Origin: Bacteroidales bacterium | Lineage (GTDB): Bacteria; Bacteroidota; Bacteroidia; Bacteroidales; Muribaculaceae | Reading direction: 5' to 3' | Length of the DNA stretch: 64,000 nucleotides | NCBI GenBank assembly: GCA_910575615.1 | Contig: CAJTEX010000013.1 | Location: forward strand, 34,590-98,589 | In this document: piece by piece, positions 26,838 to 37,219 of the stretch | How positions within the stretch are numbered: position 1 is the first letter of the stretch | Layout of the letters: each line of letters begins with the position of its first letter | The notes under the pieces: generated by a model | What the model was told of the DNA's origin: nothing | Seen by the model: the letters and a program-made list of their open reading frames with translations, nothing else | Databases searched by the model: none | Position numbers and translations under genes: made by a program

Positions 26838-28487
26838 ATGGCAACCAAACCGTTCCATTACCAGGAGATGTTCCCCCTCGGCCCTGACACGACCGAGTAT
26901 TATCATCTCACCTCCGACTATGTTAAAGTTGAAAACTGGGGAGGCCACGAGTTCCTCGTGGTGGATCCCGAGGCGTTGACCGTGCTGAGCCGCCAGGCCA
27001 CCCATGACAACGCGTTCATGCTCCGTCGCGAACACAACGAGATGGTGGCGAAAATCCTCCACGACCCCGAGGCCTCGGACAACGACAAGTTCGTGGCGCT
27101 GACAATGCTCCGCAACGCCGAGATCGCTGCCAAGGGTGAGCTGCCTTTCTGCCAGGACACCGGCACGGCAATCTGCCACGGCGAGAAGGGGCAGCGTGTG
27201 TTCACCGGCTGTGACGACGAGGAGAAAATCTCGCGCGGCGTGTATGACACTTACACCCAGTGTAACCTCCGCTATTCCCAGAACGCCCCCCTCAACATGT
27301 ATGACGAGGTCAACACCGGTTGCAACCTCCCCGCCCAGATAGACATCCACGCCTCCGAGGGAGACGAGTACAAGTTTGTCTTTGTGGCCAAGGGTGGTGG
27401 CTCGGCCAACAAGACCTACCTCTACCAGGAGACAAAGGCCATCATCAACCCCAAGACCCTCGTCCCCTTCCTCGTGGAGAAGATGAAGTCGCTCGGAACA
27501 GCCGCATGCCCTCCCTACCATATCGCCTTCGTCATCGGCGGCACCTCTGCCGAGAAGAATCTCGAGACCGTCAAGAAAGCTTCCATCAAATATTACGACA
27601 ACCTGCCCACTACGGGCAATGAATATGGCCGCGCGTTCCGCGACATCGAGCTTGAGAAGGAGCTTCTCGAGGCTTCGCGCAACATCGGCCTGGGCGCACA
27701 GTTCGGCGGCAAGTATTTCGCCCACGACATCCGTGTGATCCGTCTGCCCCGCCATGGCGCATCTTGCCCGATCGGTATGGGTGTCAGCTGCTCGGCCGAC
27801 CGCAACGTCAAGGCAAAAATCAACCGAGAGGGACTCTGGATTGAAAAGCTCGACAGCAATCCCGGCGAACTCATTCCCGAGGAGATGCGTAATCCCGAGG
27901 AGAGCAACGCCGTGAACATCGACCTCAACCGCCCGATGGCAGAGGTGCTGGCCGAACTTGACAAGTTCCCCGTGGCCACTCGCCTCAACCTCAATGGCAC
28001 AATCATTGTGGGCCGCGACATCGCCCACGCGAAAATCAAGGAGCGCCTGGATGCCGGTGAGCCCATGCCCCAGTATCTCAAGGATCATCCCATCTACTAC
28101 GCCGGCCCCGCCAAGACCCCCGCAGGGATGGCGTCAGGCTCGTTCGGCCCGACAACCGCAGGCCGTATGGACTCTTATGTCGACCAGTTCCAGAAAGCTG
28201 GCGGTTCGATGATCATGATTGCCAAAGGCAACCGTTCGCAGCAGGTTACTGATGCCTGCAAGAACAACGGAGGCTTCTATCTCGGCTCGATTGGCGGCCC
28301 CGCTGCAATCCTGGCCAAGGACTCCATCAAGAAGGTCGAGCTCCTGGAGTATCCCGAACTCGGCATGGAGGCCATCTGGAAAATCGAGGTGGAGAACTTC
28401 CCCGCATTCATACTTGTTGACAACAAGGGGAACGACTTCTTCAAGAAGATACAGGAGAAGTGCGCCGCCTGCCCCCTGTCTAAATAA
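26838..28487 (+). CDS. fumA: Class I fumarate hydratase (iron-sulfur, oxygen-sensitive)
   Basis: 549 residues, the length of the single-chain FumA/FumB type. The N-terminal alpha part has [11 protein letters not shown] and [12 protein letters not shown], and the C-terminal beta part has [27 protein letters not shown]. Conserved cysteines in the first region bind the [4Fe-4S] cluster. It interconverts fumarate and malate; in anaerobic Bacteroidales this serves the fumarate-reducing branch leading to succinate (pathway knowledge). It is followed by a hairpin and then gpmI. Confidence 0.95.
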   Translation: MATKPFHYQEMFPLGPDTTEYYHLTSDYVKVENWGGHEFLVVDPEALTVLSRQATHDNAFMLRREHNEMVAKILHDPEASDNDKFVALTMLRNAEIAAKGELPFCQDTGTAICHGEKGQRVFTGCDDEEKISRGVYDTYTQCNLRYSQNAPLNMYDEVNTGCNLPAQIDIHASEGDEYKFVFVAKGGGSANKTYLYQETKAIINPKTLVPFLVEKMKSLGTAACPPYHIAFVIGGTSAEKNLETVKKASIKYYDNLPTTGNEYGRAFRDIELEKELLEASRNIGLGAQFGGKYFAHDIRVIRLPRHGASCPIGMGVSCSADRNVKAKINREGLWIEKLDSNPGELIPEEMRNPEESNAVNIDLNRPMAEVLAELDKFPVATRLNLNGTIIVGRDIAHAKIKERLDAGEPMPQYLKDHPIYYAGPAKTPAGMASGSFGPTTAGRMDSYVDQFQKAGGSMIMIAKGNRSQQVTDACKNNGGFYLGSIGGPAAILAKDSIKKVELLEYPELGMEAIWKIEVENFPAFILVDNKGNDFFKKIQEKCAACPLSK

Positions 28488-28506
28488 CACAAACTGAACA
28501 CAAGCG

Positions 28507-28540
28507 ATTTGCGCCGGGAACCACTTCCCGGCGCAAATTT
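28507..28540 (+). terminator. Hairpin after fumarase
   Basis: A 14-bp perfect stem (ATTTGCGCCGGGAA and complement) with a four-base loop and a short T run after it. It may end the fumarase transcript or attenuate reading into gpmI. Confidence 0.6.
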
Positions 28541-28567
28541 CAAATCCGAAATATTAACATCCAAATA

Positions 28568-30085
28568 ATGTCACACAAAGCATTACTCATGATTCTTGAT
28601 GGCTGGGGTATCGGCAACCATACCCACAGCGACGCCATCTATTCAACCCCCACTCCCTACTGGGACTATCTCGTGAAGACATATCCCCACTCCGAGCTGC
28701 AGGCTTCCGGCGAGAATGTCGGACTGCCCGACGGACAGATGGGCAACTCCGAGGTGGGCCACCTCAACATCGGAGCCGGACGCGTGCTCTATCAGGATCT
28801 CGTGAAAATCAACAAGGCTATCAAAAGCGGGTCGATTCTCGAGAATCCCGAAATCAAGAACGCGTTCTCATACGCCAAGGATAACGGCAAGGCCATGCAC
28901 TTCATGGGGCTGACATCCACAGGTGGTGTGCATTCCTCATTCGAGCATATCCTCGCCCTCTGCGACATAGCAAAGGAATATGGCCTTGAAAAGGTCTACA
29001 TCCACTGTTTCATGGATGGCCGAGACACTGACCCCCGTTCCGGCAAGGGCTTTATCGAGCAGCTTTCAGAGCATTGCGCCAAGACAGGCGCGACAATCGC
29101 CTCGATTGTGGGCCGTTACTACGCGATGGACCGCGACAACCGCTGGGATCGTGTGAAGGTGGCATATGACCTTCTTATCGACGGCACCGGAAAGCAGGCC
29201 ACCGACATGGTGAAGGCCATGCAGGAAAGCTATGATGAGGGTGTCACCGATGAGTTCATCAAGCCCATCAACAACTCTACCGTCGACGGCACAATCAAGG
29301 AGGGTGACGCGGTCATTTTCTTCAACTACCGCAACGACCGCGCAAAGGAAATCACCATCGCCCTCACCCAGCATGACATGCCTGAGCAGGGCATGAAGAC
29401 CATCCCCGGCCTCCAGTATTACTGCATGACCCCCTATGACGCTTCGTTCAAAGGCGTGCATATCCTCTTCCCCAAGGAGAATGTAGACAACACCATCGGT
29501 GAATACCTCGCTTCGATGGGCAAGAAGCAGCTTCACATCGCCGAGACTGAGAAATATGCCCATGTGACATTCTTCTTCAACGGCGGACGTGAGACCCCGT
29601 TCGAGGGTGAGGACCGCATCCTGGTGCCTTCTCCCAAGGTTGCCACTTACGACCTCAAGCCCGAGATGTCTGCCCCCGAGGTGGCCGACAAGCTCAGCGA
29701 GGCCATCGACACCGAGAAGTATGACTTCATCGTTGTCAACTTCGCCAATGGCGACATGGTTGGGCACACCGGTGTCTATCCCGCTATCCAGAAGGCTGTC
29801 GAGGCCGTCGACAAGTGTGTAGAGAAGGTGGTCGAGACCGCCAAGAAAAACGGTTACGAGGTGATTATCATCGCCGACCATGGCAATGCAGACAACGCTG
29901 AGAATGCCGACGGCACTCCCAACACCGCCCATTCCCTCAACCCCGTGCCCTGCGTCTATGTCACCGAAGACAAAAATGCCAAGGTCGAGAACGGTATCCT
30001 CGCCGATGTCGCTCCCACCATCCTCCATATCATGGGCATACCCCAGCCCAAGGAGATGACCGGCCACAATCTTATCGAGGGCTGA
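28568..30085 (+). CDS. gpmI: 2,3-bisphosphoglycerate-independent phosphoglycerate mutase
   Basis: 505 residues, standard for GpmI. The alkaline-phosphatase fold metal sites are seen in LMILDGWG, the nucleophile region [51 protein letters not shown] and [10 protein letters not shown]. It interconverts 3- and 2-phosphoglycerate in glycolysis using two manganese ions. The gene is downstream of fumarase on the same strand, possibly by partial read-through. Confidence 0.97.
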   Translation: MSHKALLMILDGWGIGNHTHSDAIYSTPTPYWDYLVKTYPHSELQASGENVGLPDGQMGNSEVGHLNIGAGRVLYQDLVKINKAIKSGSILENPEIKNAFSYAKDNGKAMHFMGLTSTGGVHSSFEHILALCDIAKEYGLEKVYIHCFMDGRDTDPRSGKGFIEQLSEHCAKTGATIASIVGRYYAMDRDNRWDRVKVAYDLLIDGTGKQATDMVKAMQESYDEGVTDEFIKPINNSTVDGTIKEGDAVIFFNYRNDRAKEITIALTQHDMPEQGMKTIPGLQYYCMTPYDASFKGVHILFPKENVDNTIGEYLASMGKKQLHIAETEKYAHVTFFFNGGRETPFEGEDRILVPSPKVATYDLKPEMSAPEVADKLSEAIDTEKYDFIVVNFANGDMVGHTGVYPAIQKAVEAVDKCVEKVVETAKKNGYEVIIIADHGNADNAENADGTPNTAHSLNPVPCVYVTEDKNAKVENGILADVAPTILHIMGIPQPKEMTGHNLIEG

Positions 30086-30108
30086 CACTGAACCATACTT
30101 AACTCCTG

Positions 30109-30176
30109 CAAGAGTTTCGAGAGGCCAGGCAGACATGCGGCTCAACGCCTATGACTGCGGTTTCTTGAAACTCTTG
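30109..30176 (+). other. Inverted repeat before the acyltransferase gene
   Basis: The 10-base arms CAAGAGTTTC (30109-30118) and GAAACTCTTG (30167-30176) are perfect complements with a 48-base loop. There is no T run. It could fold as a leader hairpin of the acyltransferase mRNA, starting 25 bases before its ATG; function is not known. Confidence 0.35.
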
Positions 30177-30201
30177 TGGTTAACATTTAAATTCATCCAT
30201 A

Positions 30202-30759
30202 ATGTCAAAATCTAAAGAAGCGGGCCGCATAGACCTGCGCACAGACATCGAGCATGCCAACGAGACGTTGCGCAACCGCCAGCTCTGTTTCCGCCTGAAG
30301 CAGACTATGCCTCTTGGCGACGAGTACAACTCTCATGTGAAAGAGCTGTTTTACGGAAACATAGGGGAAGACAGCTATATGATGCCCCCATTGACAGTAG
30401 TCGGTGCGAGCCGCATATCAATCGGCCGCAACGTCTTCATCATGGACGGCATCCTGCTTATGGGCTCGGGTGGCATAACAATCGAGGACAATGTGCAGCT
30501 GGCCGCCAATGTGCAGATATTATCAAATAACCACGACTTGCGCGACCGCGAGGTGATCACCCTTGCTCCGGTCAGGATATGCCGTGGCGCGTGGATCGGA
30601 GCCGGGGCCACGATTCTGCCCGGTGTCACCATCGGGGAGAACGCTGTGGTGGGCGCGGCCTCAGTGGTGACGCGAGATGTCGCCCCCAATACAATCGTGG
30701 CCGGAAATCCCGCCAAGCTGTTGAGGTCGTTTGATCCCTCGACCGACAATTATTTCTGA
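30202..30759 (+). CDS. Hexapeptide-repeat O-acetyltransferase (maltose/galactoside acetyltransferase-like)
   Basis: 185 residues. A helical start (ERQLCFRLK-like region with MPLGDEYNSHVKELFYG) precedes left-handed beta-helix repeats such as IGRNVFIMDG, IEDNVQLAANVQI, WIGAGATILPG and IGENAVVGAASVV. The active-site His is in LSNNHDL. The ending IVAGNPAKLLRSF is typical of the family. It transfers acetyl from acetyl-CoA to a sugar or similar acceptor; which one is unknown. It is closed by a long terminator hairpin. Confidence 0.88.
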   Translation: MSKSKEAGRIDLRTDIEHANETLRNRQLCFRLKQTMPLGDEYNSHVKELFYGNIGEDSYMMPPLTVVGASRISIGRNVFIMDGILLMGSGGITIEDNVQLAANVQILSNNHDLRDREVITLAPVRICRGAWIGAGATILPGVTIGENAVVGAASVVTRDVAPNTIVAGNPAKLLRSFDPSTDNYF

Positions 30760-30769
30760 CTGCTGTCGT

Positions 30770-30835
30770 CATCCATAAATGAGGCGGGGCAGACTTCTGT
30801 TGATTGTGAAGTCTGCCCCGCCTCATTTATGGATG
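30770..30835. terminator. Long bidirectional terminator between the acyltransferase gene and ribBA
   Basis: A 27-bp perfect inverted repeat (30770-30796 and 30809-30835) with a 12-base loop. A GC core (GAGGCGGGGCAGACTT) is flanked by ATAAAT/ATTTAT, placed between convergent genes. Confidence 0.85.
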
Positions 30836-30843
30836 TGTCTGTG

Positions 30844-32064
30844 TCATTCCACATTGTGGAGGGTGTGGTCCATGCGGTTCTTCTTGGTCGAGAGGTAGAA
30901 CCGGTCGTAATCGTTTGGCTCTATTTCAATAGGCACATTCTCTACAACCTCCAGGCCGTATCCTTCCAGGCCGACACGTTTGACGGGGTTGTTGGTGATC
31001 AGCCTCATCTTCTTTATGCCAAGTTCATGGAGAATCTGGGCACCCACGCCATAGTCGCGCTCGTCAGCCTTGTGGCCCAGGTGAAGGTTGGCGTCCACGG
31101 TGTCCATCCCTTGTTCCTGGAGCTTGTAAGCTTTGATTTTGTCCATCAGGCCGATTCCACGGCCCTCCTGCAGCAGGTAGATGACCGCCCCGCGTCCCTC
31201 CTTGTCGATCATACGCAATGCCTGGTGGAGCTGCTCGCCGCAGTCGCAACGCAGCGAGCCGAAAATGTCGCCGGTGGCGCATGATGAATGCACGCGCACA
31301 AGCACCGGCTCGTCGGTCTTGACATCCCCCTTGATTATAGCGATATGCTCCAGGCCGTTGCTCTTCTGGCGGAACGGGATGAGGCGGAAGTCGCCGTAGG
31401 CCGTAGGCAGATGGACTTCTTCCCCCTTCTCCACCAGGGATTCCATGCGCAGGCGGTAGGCGATGAGGTCGCGGATTGAGATGAGCTTCATACCCCACTC
31501 GTCAGCGCGGCGGCGCAGCTCTGGCAGACGCGCCATGGAGCCGTCGTCGCTCATGATTTCCATCAGGGCGGCGGCAGGCTGGAGTCCGGCAAGGCGTGCC
31601 AGGTCTACGGCGGCCTCGGTGTGGCCGCTTCTGCGCAGCACCCCGGCATCCTGGGCGTAAAGCGGATTGATGTGTCCCGGGCGGCCGAAGGTCGCGGGGG
31701 TGGAGGCGGGGTCGGCGAGCGCGCGTATGGTGGCGCAACGGTCATTGATTGATACCCCGGTAGAGCATCCCTCGAGCTTGTCGACGGTGATGGTGAACGG
31801 TGTGCCCAGCACCGATGTGTTGTCTGAGGTCTGCGGTTCGAGCCCGAGTTCTTTGCAGCGTGATATGGTCAGCGGGGCGCAGAGTACACCTCGGGCGTTC
31901 TTGAGCATGAAATTAACCTGCTCGGGGGTGATTTTTTCTGCGGCGACGATGAGGTCACCTTCATTTTCGCGGTCTTCGTCGTCAACCACTATTATCATCT
32001 TGCCTTCCTTGAAATCCTGGAGGGCGTCTTCGATTGAGTCGAGTTTGATTTTGTCAGCGTTCAT
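30844..32064 (-). CDS. ribBA: Bifunctional DHBP synthase / GTP cyclohydrolase II
   Basis: 406 residues from the ATG at 32064, which overlaps the lptF stop as ATGA; a start at 32091 is less likely. Residues 1-205 are the RibB domain ([41 protein letters not shown]). The rest is RibA with zinc cysteines in [19 protein letters not shown] and the GRGIGL motif. The two activities make dihydroxybutanone phosphate and the pyrimidine precursor of riboflavin. The overlap indicates translational coupling to the LptF-type permease gene. Confidence 0.96.
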   Translation of the reverse strand: MNADKIKLDSIEDALQDFKEGKMIIVVDDEDRENEGDLIVAAEKITPEQVNFMLKNARGVLCAPLTISRCKELGLEPQTSDNTSVLGTPFTITVDKLEGCSTGVSINDRCATIRALADPASTPATFGRPGHINPLYAQDAGVLRRSGHTEAAVDLARLAGLQPAAALMEIMSDDGSMARLPELRRRADEWGMKLISIRDLIAYRLRMESLVEKGEEVHLPTAYGDFRLIPFRQKSNGLEHIAIIKGDVKTDEPVLVRVHSSCATGDIFGSLRCDCGEQLHQALRMIDKEGRGAVIYLLQEGRGIGLMDKIKAYKLQEQGMDTVDANLHLGHKADERDYGVGAQILHELGIKKMRLITNNPVKRVGLEGYGLEVVENVPIEIEPNDYDRFYLSTKKNRMDHTLHNVE

Positions 32065-33875
32065 CGCGTCTGTTGTTGGATTTGGTGACACAGGTCAGCC
32101 AGCTCGCGTGTGATCTGTGTGACCTGCGAGAGGTTGCGTGGGCTTACCTTGTAGGGATAACAATTGATGAGCCTGATGGCTTTGGGGTTCTTTGAGTTTG
32201 ATATGAAATCGATGGTCTCGTTCATGCGGGCCTGCAGGGTGTCAAAGCCCTTGTGGCGCAGTATGAGGTAGGCCCATTTCTTCCAGAAGGGGAGGCGTGA
32301 GTAGCTTTCCTTCAGGTCGAGACAGGCAGTCAGCAGCGGCTGGAGGCGTTCGAGCGCTTCTGCGGGGGTGACATCCTCCATGGCGTATTCCTTCACCTCA
32401 AGTTCGCGCTTCTGGGTGCCGCGCAGGCGACGGAAGAAATTCTTGTACGCGTCGATGTTGAGCACCGCCGAGTCGCGCATCGCCTTGTAGGTCAGGAAGA
32501 CCCCGAGGGGCAGCAACACAAATGAGCTGAGCCATATGCCTTCCCATACGGGCAATACCCCGTCGCGCGCCAACTTGTAGCCGGAGTTGTCGATGATGTA
32601 GTAGAAGATGAACAGGAACACCGACAGCACCAGGGGTGTGCCGATTCCTCCTTTGCGGATGATGGCCCCCAACGGTGCGCCTATGAAGAAGAACACCAGG
32701 CAGGCAAACGAGAGCGTGAACTTCTTGTGCATCTCTATGCCGTGGCGGCGTATGGTGGTGCGGTCCTCATCCATTACATAGCTCTTGAACTCATATTCCT
32801 GCCGGATGGTGTTGGCCCGGTTGAGTGCCATGGTGAGGTATGAGCGTGATTTCGTCGGATTTTCCTTGTAGAAGAGTGAGTCTATGTCGAGGGGCGCAGA
32901 CATGGCCACGGCCGGACGCTGTCGCTTCACTATGGTGTCGCCGTTTCGCTCCTCTATCTGGCCCGACACCCTGACATATGGTATCTCGCTTATCTCCCTG
33001 GCGTATATGTTGCCGATTGAGTCGACACGGTGGCCTACGGAATCGATGGTGGCCTGCAGCTCGCTCATGTTCTTGCCCACATACTGGTTTCTCATCCCCG
33101 ACTCATCCATACGGTTGAAGTTGGCGTCGAATGCCAGCAATATCTCTTTCAGCTCGAATTGCTCGCGGCGGTAAGGCTGGTTGCCCTGGTTGGTGTTGCC
33201 CTGGTTCTCGCGCAGGTTCTCAAATTGTTCCCCGTTGTGGAGCTGCAGGAAGAGATGGATTTTGTCGTCGGCCGACTTTAGGTGGCCCGAGTCGGCGAGG
33301 ATGACGCGGGCGTTGTCGAATCCGCGCGACACGTCATATATCATCATGTTGTAGAGGGTGCCGGTCTCGCGGTTCTTGCTCTCCACATAGAAGTTGTAGC
33401 CCGGTATCTGGGAATAGAACACCCCCTCGGGTATCTCGAGCTCGGGGGATTTCTGGCGCATCGAGTAAAGGAGGGTCCACATCTTCGTCTGCGCGACAGG
33501 CAAGACGTTGTTCTGGAAGAAGAATGCCCCCACGGCGATGAATGAGATCAGCACTATCAGCGGACTCATCACTTTCAGCAACGAGATGCCTGAGGCTTTC
33601 ATCGCCGTCAACTCGAATTTCTCGCCCAGGTTGCCGAAAATCATCAGCGACGCCAGCAGTATGGCGAGCGGCAGCGCCATAGGAACCATTGTCAGGGCGG
33701 CGTAGAAAAACAGCTCGCCGATGACATCTATGGTCAGCCCCTTGCCCACGAGGTCGTCGATGTAGCGCCATAGAAACTGCATCAGCACTATGAAAAGGCA
33801 GATGAAAAACGTCATCAGCAGCAGAGGCACGTAGCTCTGCAGCATATACAGGTATAGACGCTTTATCTTAAACAT
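32061..33875 (-). CDS. LptF/LptG family permease
   Basis: 604 residues. The N-terminus [16 protein letters not shown] leads into three membrane helices with the motif [14 protein letters not shown] seen in Bacteroidetes LptF/G proteins. A large periplasmic beta domain (about residues 100-370) follows, then three more helices ([25 protein letters not shown]) and a cytoplasmic tail of about 130 residues. With LptB the proteins extract lipopolysaccharide from the inner membrane and pass it to LptC. F or G cannot be told. It is translationally coupled to ribBA. The -7 promoter box ends only five bases before the ATG. Confidence 0.9.
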   Translation of the reverse strand: MFKIKRLYLYMLQSYVPLLLMTFFICLFIVLMQFLWRYIDDLVGKGLTIDVIGELFFYAALTMVPMALPLAILLASLMIFGNLGEKFELTAMKASGISLLKVMSPLIVLISFIAVGAFFFQNNVLPVAQTKMWTLLYSMRQKSPELEIPEGVFYSQIPGYNFYVESKNRETGTLYNMMIYDVSRGFDNARVILADSGHLKSADDKIHLFLQLHNGEQFENLRENQGNTNQGNQPYRREQFELKEILLAFDANFNRMDESGMRNQYVGKNMSELQATIDSVGHRVDSIGNIYAREISEIPYVRVSGQIEERNGDTIVKRQRPAVAMSAPLDIDSLFYKENPTKSRSYLTMALNRANTIRQEYEFKSYVMDEDRTTIRRHGIEMHKKFTLSFACLVFFFIGAPLGAIIRKGGIGTPLVLSVFLFIFYYIIDNSGYKLARDGVLPVWEGIWLSSFVLLPLGVFLTYKAMRDSAVLNIDAYKNFFRRLRGTQKRELEVKEYAMEDVTPAEALERLQPLLTACLDLKESYSRLPFWKKWAYLILRHKGFDTLQARMNETIDFISNSKNPKAIRLINCYPYKVSPRNLSQVTQITRELADLCHQIQQQTR

Positions 33876-33879
33876 ACCG

Positions 33880-33910
33880 CAAAGTTACGAATTATCGTCG
33901 GGAACTGAAA
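33880..33910 (-). promoter_or_regulatory. Promoter abutting the lptF start codon
   Basis: Minus strand TTTC (33910-33907), 19 bases, TAACTTTG (33887-33880). The predicted transcription start falls at or inside the first codon at 33875, suggesting a leaderless message or use of the ATG ten codons later. Confidence 0.6.
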
Positions 33911-34025
33911 CAGTTTTCCACGCCAACTCCCCCGGGGATGGTGAATTTTCAAAGGGAGGAGATGTTTTTTCAGGATTTTGCGACGTTTTCGCTTCCGGTA
34001 GGTGTGGGTTTTGAGAAAAAATCCG

Positions 34026-34033
34026 TACCTTTG
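34026..34033 (+). promoter_or_regulatory. Probable -7 box for guaB
   Basis: TACCTTTG matches TANNTTTG, 46 bases before the guaB ATG. The nearest TTTG (34010-34013) is too close (12 bases), so the -33 element is unclear. Confidence 0.4.
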
Positions 34034-34078
34034 CAGGCAATATTATACGAACGAAAAAACGTTTTAAGGTTTTAATAT

Positions 34079-35560
34079 ATGTCGTCATTCATTGCAGACA
34101 GGGTTGCTATGGACGGACTCACTTTCGATGATGTCCTGCTGATTCCCGCCTATTCCGAAGTGCTTCCCCGAAGCGTCAAACTCCAGACAAAATTTTCCCG
34201 AAACATTGTCCTGAACGTGCCTCTGGTGTCCGCCGCGATGGATACCGTCACAGAGGCCAAGATGGCCATCGCCATCGCCCGGGAGGGTGGTATCGGCGTT
34301 ATCCACAAGAATATGTCCATCGAGGAGCAGGCCCGTCAGGTGCATGCCGTGAAGAGGGCCGAGAACGGTATGATTTACGATCCCGTGACCATCCTCGAGG
34401 GGTCTACCGTCTCAGACGCGTTGAAGATGATGGAGGAATACCATATCGGCGGCATCCCCGTGGTAGACGCGAAGGGACTGCTGAGGGGCATCGTCACCAA
34501 CCGTGACCTCCGTTTCGAGCGTGACCTCAACCGCAAGGTGGATGAGGTGATGACTTCGGAGAACCTCGTGACGACAGACCAGTCGACCAACCTTGAGGAG
34601 GCGGCCGACATCCTTCAGAAACATAAGATCGAGAAACTTCCGGTGGTCGACAAGGATGGCCACCTGGTAGGACTCGTCACATACAAGGACATCACAAAGG
34701 CCAAGGACAAACCTTTCGCCTGCAAGGACTCGCTGGGCCGTCTGCGCGTGGCCGCAGGCGTGGGTGTCACCGGCGACTCGATGGACCGTGTCGACGCGCT
34801 TGTGGCCGCCGGAGCCGATGCAATTGTGATTGACACCGCCCACGGACATTCCAAGGGTGTGGTCGGGGTGTTGCGCGCCGTCAAGGAGAAATATCCCCAG
34901 ATAGATGTTGTGGTCGGAAACATCGCCACCGGCGAGGCCGCCAGATATCTCGTCGAGAATGGAGCCGACGGTGTCAAGGTCGGTATCGGCCCGGGCTCGA
35001 TATGCACCACCCGCATCATCGCCGGAGTCGGCGTTCCCCAGCTGTCAGCCGTATATGATGTGGCCAAGGCGCTTGAAGGCACCGGAGTGCCCCTGATTGC
35101 CGACGGCGGTATCCGTTACAGCGGCGACATAGTGAAGGCCCTTGCGGCCGGTGGCTGCAGCGTGATGCTCGGCGGCATGCTGGCAGGCGTTGAGGAATCT
35201 CCCGGCGACACCATCATCTACAACGGACGTAAGTACAAGGCATATCGCGGCATGGGCTCGCTTGAGGCGATGGAGAAGGGGTCGAAAGACCGCTATTTCC
35301 AGGCCAACGAGACCGACACCAAGAAACTTGTTCCCGAGGGTATCGCAGCCCGTGTGCCCTACAAGGGTTCGCTCTACGAGGTGGTATACCAGATGCTGGG
35401 CGGTCTCCGCGCCGGTATGGGATATTGCGGGGCTGCCGACATCGACGCTCTCCACAAGGCCAAGTTCACCCGCATCACCAACGCAGGTGTGGCCGAGAGC
35501 CATCCCCATGATGTGGCCATCACATCAGAGGCCCCCAACTACTCGGCTTCCAGCCGCTGA
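34079..35560 (+). CDS. guaB: Inosine-5'-monophosphate dehydrogenase
   Basis: 493 residues. The barrel starts with LTFDDVLLIPAYSEVLP. Two CBS domains are inserted at about residues 95-205 (MIYDPVTILEG, IVTNRDLRF, LVTYKDITKAK). The catalytic Cys is in GPGSICTTR, and the flap ends near MLGGLRAGMGYCGA. It oxidises IMP to XMP with NAD+, the first step to GMP, and CBS domains sense adenine nucleotides in this family. It is a single gene with a downstream hairpin. Confidence 0.97.
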   Translation: MSSFIADRVAMDGLTFDDVLLIPAYSEVLPRSVKLQTKFSRNIVLNVPLVSAAMDTVTEAKMAIAIAREGGIGVIHKNMSIEEQARQVHAVKRAENGMIYDPVTILEGSTVSDALKMMEEYHIGGIPVVDAKGLLRGIVTNRDLRFERDLNRKVDEVMTSENLVTTDQSTNLEEAADILQKHKIEKLPVVDKDGHLVGLVTYKDITKAKDKPFACKDSLGRLRVAAGVGVTGDSMDRVDALVAAGADAIVIDTAHGHSKGVVGVLRAVKEKYPQIDVVVGNIATGEAARYLVENGADGVKVGIGPGSICTTRIIAGVGVPQLSAVYDVAKALEGTGVPLIADGGIRYSGDIVKALAAGGCSVMLGGMLAGVEESPGDTIIYNGRKYKAYRGMGSLEAMEKGSKDRYFQANETDTKKLVPEGIAARVPYKGSLYEVVYQMLGGLRAGMGYCGAADIDALHKAKFTRITNAGVAESHPHDVAITSEAPNYSASSR

Positions 35561-35604
35561 TAAAACACAGCCGGGACAGAACAACTTCCCGGTCTGAAGC
35601 ATTA

Positions 35605-35661
35605 AGAGAGATGAAGAGCATGTGTTCCCCCCGCCGGGAACCGCATCCTCTTCATCTCTCT
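35605..35661 (+). terminator. Terminator after guaB
   Basis: The 14-base arms AGAGAGATGAAGAG (35605-35618) and CTCTTCATCTCTCT (35648-35661) are perfect complements with a 29-base loop. They are followed by a short T-rich tail (GTTTGTGG). Confidence 0.55.
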
Positions 35662-35716
35662 GTTTGTGGCAGGTGGCTTGCTCTCGGCATCTGCGTTAAC
35701 CTGATACAGAAAAATT

Positions 35717-37057
35717 ATGACAGAAGACAATCGTCCGAAATTCAGCACAAAGTTTGGAGTCATTGCCGCCACAGTCGGCTCAGCCGTCGGACTTGGCAAC
35801 ATATGGCGTTTCCCCTATGAGGCGGGAGCGCATGGGGGAGGGGCCTTTCTGCTGGTCAATCTGATATGTGTGGTGCTGATTGGCATCCCGGTGGTGTGTG
35901 CGGAATTCCTTATGGGACGTTCGTCAAGGCGCAACATATTTGGCGCGATGTCGTCGCTCGCCCCGCGCGGCGGCAAGTGGTGGAGGCTGGCCGGGTTTCT
36001 TGGCGTTGCCAGCGGCACATTGATTTTGTCGTTTTACGCCGTGGTGGCAGGCTGGACCCTCGAGTATCTTTTCCAGTCGGTCACAGGCAACCTGACAGCC
36101 GCCGGGGTAAGGGAGAGCCACACGGAGTTCAGCGCTTTCACAGCCGGGTGGCGTTGTGTGTTCTGGACTGTCGTGTTGCTGGCCATCAACGCCATGGTCG
36201 TGTTGCGCGGGGTGCAGAAAGGGATAGAGAAAGCCTCCAATCTTATGATGCCGCTGCTGTTTGTGCTGCTGATAGTGATGGCGGTCAATTCACTGCTGCT
36301 GCCAGGCGCGGATACCGGACTCAGGTTTCTTTTCTCCCCGGATTTTTCGCAGATGAATTCCGCGACCATCCTCTCGGCCCTTGGCCAGGCCTTTTTCTCA
36401 CTGTCGGTGGGCCTGGGCACACTGACTGTCTACGGGAGCTACTTCCCTGCCGACACGCGAATTGTTAGGAGCGCATCCATAATGGCCGGACTTGACACGA
36501 TGGTGGCCATTATCGCCGGGGTGATCATATTTCCGGCGGTGTTCTCGTTCGGGATGGAGCCTGCGGCCGGGCCTCAGCTGATTTTTGAAGTGTTGCCCGA
36601 CATATTCAGCCAGATGGCCGGTGGCGCGGTGTGGTCGACCCTCTTTTTCCTGTTGCTGCTCATCGCGTCTCTGACATCCACGATATCGCTGACCGAGGTC
36701 GGAGTGGCCTTCTGTGTGGAACGGTGGCATATGAGCCGCCCGAAGGCCCTTGCCGCCACAATCGGCTTTGTGACATTCTTCGGAATCTTCTGCGCCCTCT
36801 CGTTCGGGCCGTTGTCATCATTGACAGTGTCAGGAATGACGATTTTCGACATCTTCGATTATGTGACCAGCAACATATTCCTGCCGCTCGGGGGCATGCT
36901 TGTCTCGATATTCGTTGGTTGGATAGTAGACAGTGCCACGGTTGACTACGAGCTTAGGCCCGCGCCACGTTTTCTGCGCGGGATGATAGTCTTTTTGCTC
37001 CGTTATCTCTGTCCGCTCGCCATCCTCGCGGTCTTCATCAACAACCTGCTGGGCTGA
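35717..37057 (+). CDS. Sodium-dependent symporter, SNF/NSS family
   Basis: 446 residues, about 11-12 membrane helices. The start FGVIAATVGSAVGLGNIWRFPYEAG carries the unwound helix 1 with the sodium-site motif of neurotransmitter:sodium symporters (LeuT-like). GGGAFLLVNL and the later AFFSLSVGLG also match. These proteins co-transport amino acids or similar compounds with Na+ across the inner membrane. Substrate is not predictable. The reading frame starts at ATG 35717. Confidence 0.93.
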   Translation: MTEDNRPKFSTKFGVIAATVGSAVGLGNIWRFPYEAGAHGGGAFLLVNLICVVLIGIPVVCAEFLMGRSSRRNIFGAMSSLAPRGGKWWRLAGFLGVASGTLILSFYAVVAGWTLEYLFQSVTGNLTAAGVRESHTEFSAFTAGWRCVFWTVVLLAINAMVVLRGVQKGIEKASNLMMPLLFVLLIVMAVNSLLLPGADTGLRFLFSPDFSQMNSATILSALGQAFFSLSVGLGTLTVYGSYFPADTRIVRSASIMAGLDTMVAIIAGVIIFPAVFSFGMEPAAGPQLIFEVLPDIFSQMAGGAVWSTLFFLLLLIASLTSTISLTEVGVAFCVERWHMSRPKALAATIGFVTFFGIFCALSFGPLSSLTVSGMTIFDIFDYVTSNIFLPLGGMLVSIFVGWIVDSATVDYELRPAPRFLRGMIVFLLRYLCPLAILAVFINNLLG

Positions 37058-37094
37058 CATCTGCCAGACAGCCGGGAATGGGGCCTGAACATAG

Positions 37095-37151
37095 CGGGAG
37101 CCTTGCCAAGGTGTTAGGAATATTGATTCCAAGGCCTTGGCAAGGCTCCCG
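37095..37151. terminator. Terminator hairpin after the symporter gene
   Basis: 17-bp perfect arms (CGGGAGCCTTGCCAAGG at 37095-37111, complement at 37135-37151). The loop itself contains a GGAAT/ATTCC pairing. It lies between convergent genes. Confidence 0.7.
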
Positions 37152-37219
37152 TGATAATGGATTGAGGGTGTTCGTTTTTGCGTGGCAGCCGTTAGCAGAT
37201 GCTATTGGCCGTCAGCTCC

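Noticed and set aside
26520..28088. 522-codon open frame on the minus strand
   Set aside because: It is the mirror of the fumarase gene, with His/Val/Gly-rich shadow composition, and also runs into the lipoprotein gene.
29066..30145. 359-codon open frame on the minus strand
   Set aside because: Antisense shadow of gpmI; no recognisable motif.
30109..30176. tRNA or small RNA gene in the gap before the acyltransferase gene
   Set aside because: The inverted repeat has a 48-base loop without cloverleaf arms or a CCA-type end, and no terminator.
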